From the NCBI GenBank assembly GCA_002812745.2, contig NCSJ02000421.1, forward strand, positions 1 through 34,172: a DNA stretch of 34,172 bases. The letters run 5' to 3'. The stretch comes from Scytalidium lignicola. Taxonomy: Eukaryota; Ascomycota; Leotiomycetes. Position numbers and translations under genes: made by a program. A model generated the notes under the pieces. That model was given only the letters and a program-made list of their open reading frames with translations. It was not told the DNA's origin and made no database searches. Of the stretch, positions 32,793 through 34,172 are shown in pieces (within the stretch, counting starts at the first letter, position 1; every line of letters starts with the position of its first letter).

Positions 32793-33430
32793 CTAAGTTA
32801 CTCGCTCATTTTGTGATGACTTTCCTGAGAATATTGTTGATCCTGTAAGAGAAATTTAAGACGGAATATTCCTTGAATGGAGTAATATGTGAGAGAGATT
32901 CTTAGCTATTTATTTTTTGCTTTGCTGCTGAATTTGGATGCTTGTGCAAATATCAATCATGAGATGAATTTGGTGGATGAAAAGGAGGTTAAGCTATTGG
33001 CCTTGAAGGTGTTATCCAAAGTGCAGTATTTCAATCATAATACAATCCATTTCCAATCACCGCATCTCCACGCGATCCAATAGGCATGCTCACTCAAAGC
33101 CAGCACAATTCAGCAATGTGATACCATTTCATGCGTGACTTCACAGACCCCACTTTGACCCTCCACCCGGTGCGCTTGAAGCGACGCTCTAGCGCCCGCT
33201 GGGCCGGGCCGCGCGATAAACTAATGATCGGGGACATCCCCTTATCGAAACACATGGCAAAATTGATAGGTATCTATCTAGAGCTCTACTCTTATTAATT
33301 TACCGGGTGATCCAATCCGTGACCTCCTGTGATATAGTTAGTTGTTCAGTGAGCGAATCTACTCCGTCGCTAGATGCTGCTAGTGTGTAAATTTAATCAA
33401 GTCGACACCTGCCTCGCTCTACTCTGCACA
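32793..33430. other. Intergenic stretch with a short GC-rich island
   Basis: Mostly AT-rich and gene-free. The exception is about 33160-33225, where C and G dominate, followed by a perfect small hairpin GGGGA-CA-TCCCC at 33231-33242. It should also hold the promoter of the kinase-like gene. The ORF at 32889-33083 has no family features. Confidence 0.4.
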
Positions 33431-33980
33431 ATGAAGGATCTGCGCTTCGATTTTCCCACTCTTACAAGAGACAAATTAAGAGGTGTCGGTGTTGGACTAT
33501 CCTCTGAGGTCGTGCATGTTGCTGGGACAAATATTGTCGCCAAGATCCCGTCCCCGCAAGACCTCGAGGATCAGAAGGCTGAGAAAAGGATATATGAACG
33601 TCTTCAGCGACATCCAAATATTCTCAAATATCTAGGTCAAAGCCCTCCATCATTCACACTGTTACGTAGTGCTCTGTTATTTGAATATCATCGTCATGGA
33701 AGTCTGATAGATTGCTTTAATAATCTCGATTCTAGAAAGAAGTCGGTTCGTGAACTCAAAAATAGCTATCATGATATAAATACTAATAAAGCTCAGTTGG
33801 CCCTTTCAAGCCGTATTAGCTGTGACATGTATTCATTCTAAATCCGTTGTACATGCAGACCTCGGTCTTCATAACTTCCTCCTTCATGACGACGGCAGGC
33901 TCATTTTATGTGACTTCGCTGGCTCCGGTCTAGATGAATTGCTTCCTAACGAGCCTGGTCAGATGGGTCCGTGTTTTTAG
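33431..33980 (+). CDS. Protein-kinase-like gene, C-terminally truncated
   Basis: Two exons are proposed, 33431-33741 and 33797-33980, giving 164 residues; the 55 bp intron has an ACTAAT branch, acceptor CTCAG and a weak donor GTCGGT. The N-lobe shows a Gly-loop-like GVGVGLSSEV, the Lys in NIVAKIP, the helix-C Glu in KAEKRIYERL and HPNILKYLG. The hinge is LLFEYHRHGSLIDC. Exon 2 carries the catalytic loop HADLGLHNFLL (D and N present) and CDFAGSGLDELLP in the DFG position. The protein stops about 20 residues after DFG, so the activation segment and most of the C-lobe are missing. A transposase gene begins within 50 bp, so loss by insertion is likely. An in-frame ATG at 33374 is an alternative start. 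Unspliced, the frame hits a stop at 33839-33841. Substrate and role are unknown. Confidence 0.6.
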
Positions 33981-34026
33981 GCTATAAGCCATGTAAAATC
34001 ATGATTATTATGTACACTCTTAGCAT

Positions 34027-34172
34027 TTAATTAGGAGTTGACCACCCATGGCGGTCCATTAGTACATGGACCCAATGTTCTTGCTTTAATACTAATTGAT
34101 TGATCCATTCCTGAGGTATGCGCTCCCATTCTTCTGTGACCATTTGTTCCATTTCGGCTACAGTTGTTGGCT
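34027..34172 (-). mobile_element. Tc1/mariner transposase, C-terminal end (partial)
   Basis: The minus strand encodes 48 codons ending in TAA at 34029-34027 and continuing beyond the window edge. The end, with EEWERIPQEWINQLV, WVHVLMDRHGWSTPN and a TVAEMEQMV helix before it, matches the conserved C-terminus of DDE-type Tc1/mariner (DDE_3) transposases. These typically show EEW..IPQE and finish soon after a Gly-Trp/Gly-Gly turn. The DDE residues lie outside. The terminal inverted repeat should be between about 33940 and 34027, but it cannot be fixed without the other end. Whether the copy is intact is unknown. Confidence 0.7.

Overview
This is a segment of nuclear DNA from a filamentous ascomycete (Pezizomycotina). 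The evidence is the gene content (KapC-type bZIP, Dad4 of the DASH complex, Erg25, Slh1), the many 46-105 bp introns with GTAAGT-like donors and CTAAC/CTAAT branch sites, and AT-rich intergenic DNA. A leotiomycete is my guess; the sequence alone does not settle it. Six isolated N bases, five of them next to homopolymer runs, point to a draft assembly with homopolymer errors. At least three reading frames are affected by single-base problems.

Layout. 1-397: 3' end of a tetratricopeptide-repeat gene (+). 1266-2330: CENP-O/Mcm21 kinetochore protein (-). 2918-5049: acetyl-CoA transporter (SLC33A1/Acatn family, +). 5552-7337: six-exon acyl-CoA dehydrogenase (-). 8047-9088: Erg25-type C-4 methylsterol oxidase (+). 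10087-11539: pterin-4a-carbinolamine dehydratase with a mitochondrial-looking leader (-). About 4.1 kb then has no recognisable gene. 15688-17397: five-exon bZIP gene kapC (+). 18330-20805: Arp5 of INO80 (-). 21202-21631: five-exon dad4 (-). 21902-22489: Ies6 of INO80 (+). 23355-24061: five-exon got1 (+). 24428-25231: five-exon ykt6 (-). 25444-31597: the 2003-residue Slh1/ASCC3 double-cassette helicase (+). From 31600 to the end is an accessory tail: a decayed APH-like phosphotransferase (-), a truncated protein-kinase-like gene (+), and the C-terminus of a Tc1/mariner transposase (-) running off the edge.

The core is housekeeping. Arp5 and Ies6, which form one INO80 submodule, are encoded about 1.1 kb apart, with dad4 between them. 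got1 and ykt6, both of the Golgi/vesicle pathway, are convergent neighbours. Several pairs are divergent and share short promoters (CENP-O/transporter, dehydrogenase/erg25, dad4/ies6, ykt6/slh1). Most small genes are invisible as single ORFs and were rebuilt here from splice sites and family conservation. I found no clearly new multi-gene system. The most rewarding points are the Arp5-Dad4-Ies6 cluster, the start-codon-only exon of dad4, the frame breaks, and the transposon-linked kinase-fold relics at the right end.
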